Assembly: GCA_947384645.1 (NCBI GenBank)
Contig: CANDHX010000049.1
Location: 1-8,548 of the forward strand
From: an uncultured Mycoplasmatota bacterium
GTDB taxonomy: Bacteria > Bacillota_I > Bacilli_A > RF39 > UBA660
Direction: 5' to 3'
DNA: 8,548 bases
Shown one piece after another: positions 6,269 to 8,548 of this stretch; within the stretch, counting starts at the first letter, position 1; the number at the start of each line of letters is the position of its first letter. A model generated the notes under the pieces. That model made no database searches and was not told the DNA's origin. It saw only the letters and a program-made list of their open reading frames with translations. Position numbers and translations under genes: made by a program.

Positions 6269-7399
6269 ATGAAGAAAGTATTGATTATTAGTGAACAATA
6301 TTCATCTAATTTTGGCGATGGAATAATATATGATATAGTATATAAATTATTAGATAGAAAATGTATTATTGATTCTCTCGATTTATCTGCAAGAAAAAAA
6401 GTAAATAATTTAGAAACAGCTTATTTAACAAAAAATAATTTTAAAAAAAATAATTTTAAAAATTGGATTAAATCTTTAACAAAAAAATTAGGATTATTTA
6501 TTTATGGTAAAAATCTAAAAAAAATAATCGATTTATATAAAGATGAATTAGAAAAAAAAGTTGAATCGTTTAATCCAGATTTTGTATTATTTGCTGGCGG
6601 ACAATTATTTATGGATAGTTTTTTTGAGCAAATTATATATACAATAAGCATATGCGATAGAAAAAATATAAAAGTCATTTTTAATGCATGTGGCTGTGGA
6701 AAAATTAATAGTTTTTATGATAAAAAGATGCTTAGAAAAATTATAAACAGCAAAATGGTTGTATATATATCTGTAAGAGACCATTATAAAGAACTTAAAA
6801 AGATAGATAAAAGTGGCAAGGTCTATGAAACTTTTGATACGGCTATACTATATAGTAAATTTTATAACGATCATTTTATAAAAAGAAAAAAATATGGTAT
6901 TGGAATTATGTTATGCACTAATATTTCATATAAAAAACAAATGTCTTTTTGGAAAGAAGTATTACTTTTTTTTGAAGAACAAAAAATTGACTATGAAATT
7001 TTTAATAATGGAAATATTGATGATTATAATTTTGCAAAAAACATTTTGGAAAATTTAAATTTGAATTTGGAAAAGTTAACTAAAAAACCGAATAGCATTA
7101 TAGAACTAGTCGAATGCATAAATAGTTATGATAAAATAATTTCTATGCGATTACATTCTTTAATATTAGCTTATTCTTATGATATACCTGCCATAGCGGT
7201 ATCTTGGAATACTAAAGTGGATGAGTTTTATGATAGGCTTTTAAAAAAAGAATTTTGTTTAGACTTTTATTCAAGTATAGATAAAGTCAAAAAAACGATA
7301 TTAGATTTAAATGAAAATTTTTTGGATATTGAAAGAAAAAAATATATAAATAACAATATATACGAAAATATAAATAAAATAATACAAATCATTAATTGA
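6269..7399 (+). CDS. Polysaccharide pyruvyl transferase family protein (PF04230)
   Basis: This 376-residue protein belongs to the family that adds a pyruvate ketal from phosphoenolpyruvate to a sugar of a cell-surface polymer (relatives include CsaB, EpsO and WcaK). Landmarks are YSSNFGDGIIYD (11-22, the N-x-GD loop), DFVLFAGGQLFMD (104-116), ISVRDHYKELK (167-177), ETFDTAIL (187-194) and ISMRLHSLILAYSYDIPAIAV (291-311) followed by WNTKVDEFYDRL (313-324). The Arg-Leu-His motif and the GGG/GGQ loop are hallmarks; here the loop reads GGQ. No signal peptide or membrane helix is seen, so it is cytoplasmic. The ATG is 3 bp after the Wzy stop with the ribosome binding site GAGAGGA at 6254-6260. Some members of the family may act on non-pyruvyl reactions, so the exact chemistry is inferred. 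The product would carry negative charge if pyruvylated. The gene is richer in A-runs and Lys/Asn codons than the genes upstream. Confidence 0.88.
   Translation: MKKVLIISEQYSSNFGDGIIYDIVYKLLDRKCIIDSLDLSARKKVNNLETAYLTKNNFKKNNFKNWIKSLTKKLGLFIYGKNLKKIIDLYKDELEKKVESFNPDFVLFAGGQLFMDSFFEQIIYTISICDRKNIKVIFNACGCGKINSFYDKKMLRKIINSKMVVYISVRDHYKELKKIDKSGKVYETFDTAILYSKFYNDHFIKRKKYGIGIMLCTNISYKKQMSFWKEVLLFFEEQKIDYEIFNNGNIDDYNFAKNILENLNLNLEKLTKKPNSIIELVECINSYDKIISMRLHSLILAYSYDIPAIAVSWNTKVDEFYDRLLKKEFCLDFYSSIDKVKKTILDLNENFLDIERKKYINNNIYENINKIIQIIN
6433..6462 (+). repeat. Perfect tandem 15-bp duplication inside the pyruvyl transferase gene
   Basis: The 15-base unit AAATAATTTTAAAAA occurs twice back to back (6433-6447 and 6448-6462). 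It adds five codons in frame and gives the repeated peptide KNNFK-KNNFK at about residues 55-64, in a non-conserved Lys/Asn-rich stretch. It looks like simple slippage. Confidence 0.8.
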
Positions 7400-7407
7400 G
7401 GTTTAAA

Positions 7408-8548
7408 ATGAATAAAAATAGTGAGCTGATAAAAAATACTTTTATTATACTATTGGGTAAAATGTGTACACAATTTTTATCTTTTTTTCTTATGCCTCTT
7501 TATACTAATATTTTAAGTTCTTCCCAATATGGTACTGTCGACTTAATAATAACGTATATTACACTTTTAGTCCCAATTATCTCTATGCAGTTAGAAATGG
7601 GAATTTTTAGAGACATGATAGATGCTAGAAAAAATTCACAAGAAAAAAAGAAAATAATTACATCAGGTTTTTTCGAAATTTTGTTTCAGTTTTTTATATT
7701 TTTAATATTTTTCTTTATTATAAGTAGCTTTATAAAAATACCATATAGTAATTATATATTATTGTGCATAATAACAACTCTTTTTTCTAATCTATTTCTT
7801 CAAATAGCTAGAGGAGATGGAGATAATATAGGATATTCTATTGCTAGTGTTATTGCTGGGGCTTCTACAATATTTTTTAACATTATATTTTTAATTATAT
7901 TAAAATACAAAGTAGAGGGTATGTTACTGTCTACTGGACTAAGCAACTTATTAGCAATTGTTTTCTTATTTTTTAGATGCAAACTATACAAGCAGATAGA
8001 CTTAAAATTTTATGATAAGAAAAAAAACAAGGAACTTATTAAATATTCTTTTCCTCTAGTACCAAATGGTCTTATGTGGTGGATAATAAACGTTTCTGAT
8101 AGAACAATCATTTCAATTTCTTTAGGAAATGCAGTTAACGGAATTTATGCTGTTTCTAATAAATTTTCTAATATATTGATTCAACTATTTAATGTATTCA
8201 ATTTATCTTGGACTGAATCTGCTTCATTGCACATAAAAGAAAAAGATAAAGATAAGTTTTTTAGTAATACTTTCAATAACGTTATTAAATTATTTTCTGC
8301 CTTATGTGTAATACTTATCGTAATTATGCCAACTATTTTTAATATTCTTGTTGGAAAAGATTATAGTGAATCATATAGATATATACCTTTGTTGTTAGTG
8401 GGCATGATGTTTAATATTATTGTTGCATTTATTGGAAGTATTTATGTCTCACTAAAGTTAACTAAAAAGGTAGCAGCTACTTCTTTTTATTCTGGACTCT
8501 TAAATATTTCAATAAATCTTCTATTAATAAAATATATTGGAATTTATG
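7408..8548 (+). CDS. wzx: Wzx-like polysaccharide flippase, 3' end outside the window
   Basis: From ATG 7408 the frame stays open for 380 codons to the right edge. The product is a multi-pass membrane protein of the polysaccharide transport (PST/MOP) family, which flips undecaprenyl-linked repeat units across the membrane. Hydrophobic segments lie near 10-31, 43-60, 84-108, 115-133, 142-166, 170-190, 214-236, 291-315, 326-349 and 357-375. Family landmarks are LYTNILSSSQYGTVDL (31-46), KYSFPLVPNGLMWWIINVSD (212-231), which matches the usual Y-S-x-P-L-x-P pattern, NKFSNIL (251-257) and LSWTESA (266-272). Full-length members have about 420-480 residues, so roughly 50-100 residues are missing on the right. 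The start has only a weak GAGG (7398-7401) that overlaps the stop of the pyruvyl transferase gene, 8 bp upstream, which suggests translational coupling. It is part of the same operon. Confidence 0.92.
   Translation, partial: MNKNSELIKNTFIILLGKMCTQFLSFFLMPLYTNILSSSQYGTVDLIITYITLLVPIISMQLEMGIFRDMIDARKNSQEKKKIITSGFFEILFQFFIFLIFFFIISSFIKIPYSNYILLCIITTLFSNLFLQIARGDGDNIGYSIASVIAGASTIFFNIIFLIILKYKVEGMLLSTGLSNLLAIVFLFFRCKLYKQIDLKFYDKKKNKELIKYSFPLVPNGLMWWIINVSDRTIISISLGNAVNGIYAVSNKFSNILIQLFNVFNLSWTESASLHIKEKDKDKFFSNTFNNVIKLFSALCVILIVIMPTIFNILVGKDYSESYRYIPLLLVGMMFNIIVAFIGSIYVSLKLTKKVAATSFYSGLLNISINLLLIKYIGIY

Noticed and set aside
7800..7991. Minus-strand 63-codon frame in the flippase gene
   Set aside because: It is antisense to a region with clear Wzx features on the plus strand.

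Overview
This window looks like part of a surface-polysaccharide (capsule or exopolysaccharide) locus from an AT-rich, low-GC Gram-positive bacterium (Bacillota). The grounds are the strong A/T bias at third codon positions, heavy AGA and AAA use, strong purine-rich ribosome binding sites, sigma-A-type promoters, and protein families typical of Wzx/Wzy-dependent polysaccharide assembly. I cannot name the genus from sequence alone. All genes read on the plus strand.

Region 1 (1-1507) is the 3' part of a gene for a GS-fold amidoligase-like protein (PF12224 type). It is open at the left edge and closed by an intrinsic terminator that overlaps its stop codon. It seems to be a separate transcription unit. 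Region 2 (1508-2456) begins with a sigma-A promoter carrying repeats, followed by a small membrane phosphoglycosyl transferase that would load the first sugar phosphate on undecaprenyl phosphate. After it comes a compact 155-bp regulatory gap with a palindrome over a second promoter and a long terminator hairpin nested with that promoter's start point. Region 3 (2457-8548) is a tightly packed run: a GT26 (WecG/TagA/CpsF) glycosyltransferase, a GT4 glycosyltransferase, a broken GT32 glycosyltransferase, a Wzy-like polymerase, a polysaccharide pyruvyl transferase, and a Wzx-like flippase that runs off the right edge. Gaps between these genes are 3 to 29 bp, so they very probably form one operon.

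Together the genes describe a lipid-linked repeat-unit pathway: initiation on undecaprenyl phosphate, extension by GT26 and GT4 enzymes, pyruvate ketal addition, export by Wzx and polymerisation by Wzy. The GT32 enzyme appears lost through an internal deletion of about 37 bp that removes the conserved SD-x-x-R region and shifts the frame, so the polymer may lack one sugar compared with relatives. No Wzd/Wze/CpsA-D chain-length or regulatory genes are in the window. No tRNA, rRNA, CRISPR array or insertion sequence was seen. I did not find an obviously new defence or mobile system; the most notable items are the broken GT32 gene, the nested promoter/terminator at 2373-2456, and the uncharacterised amidoligase-like protein.
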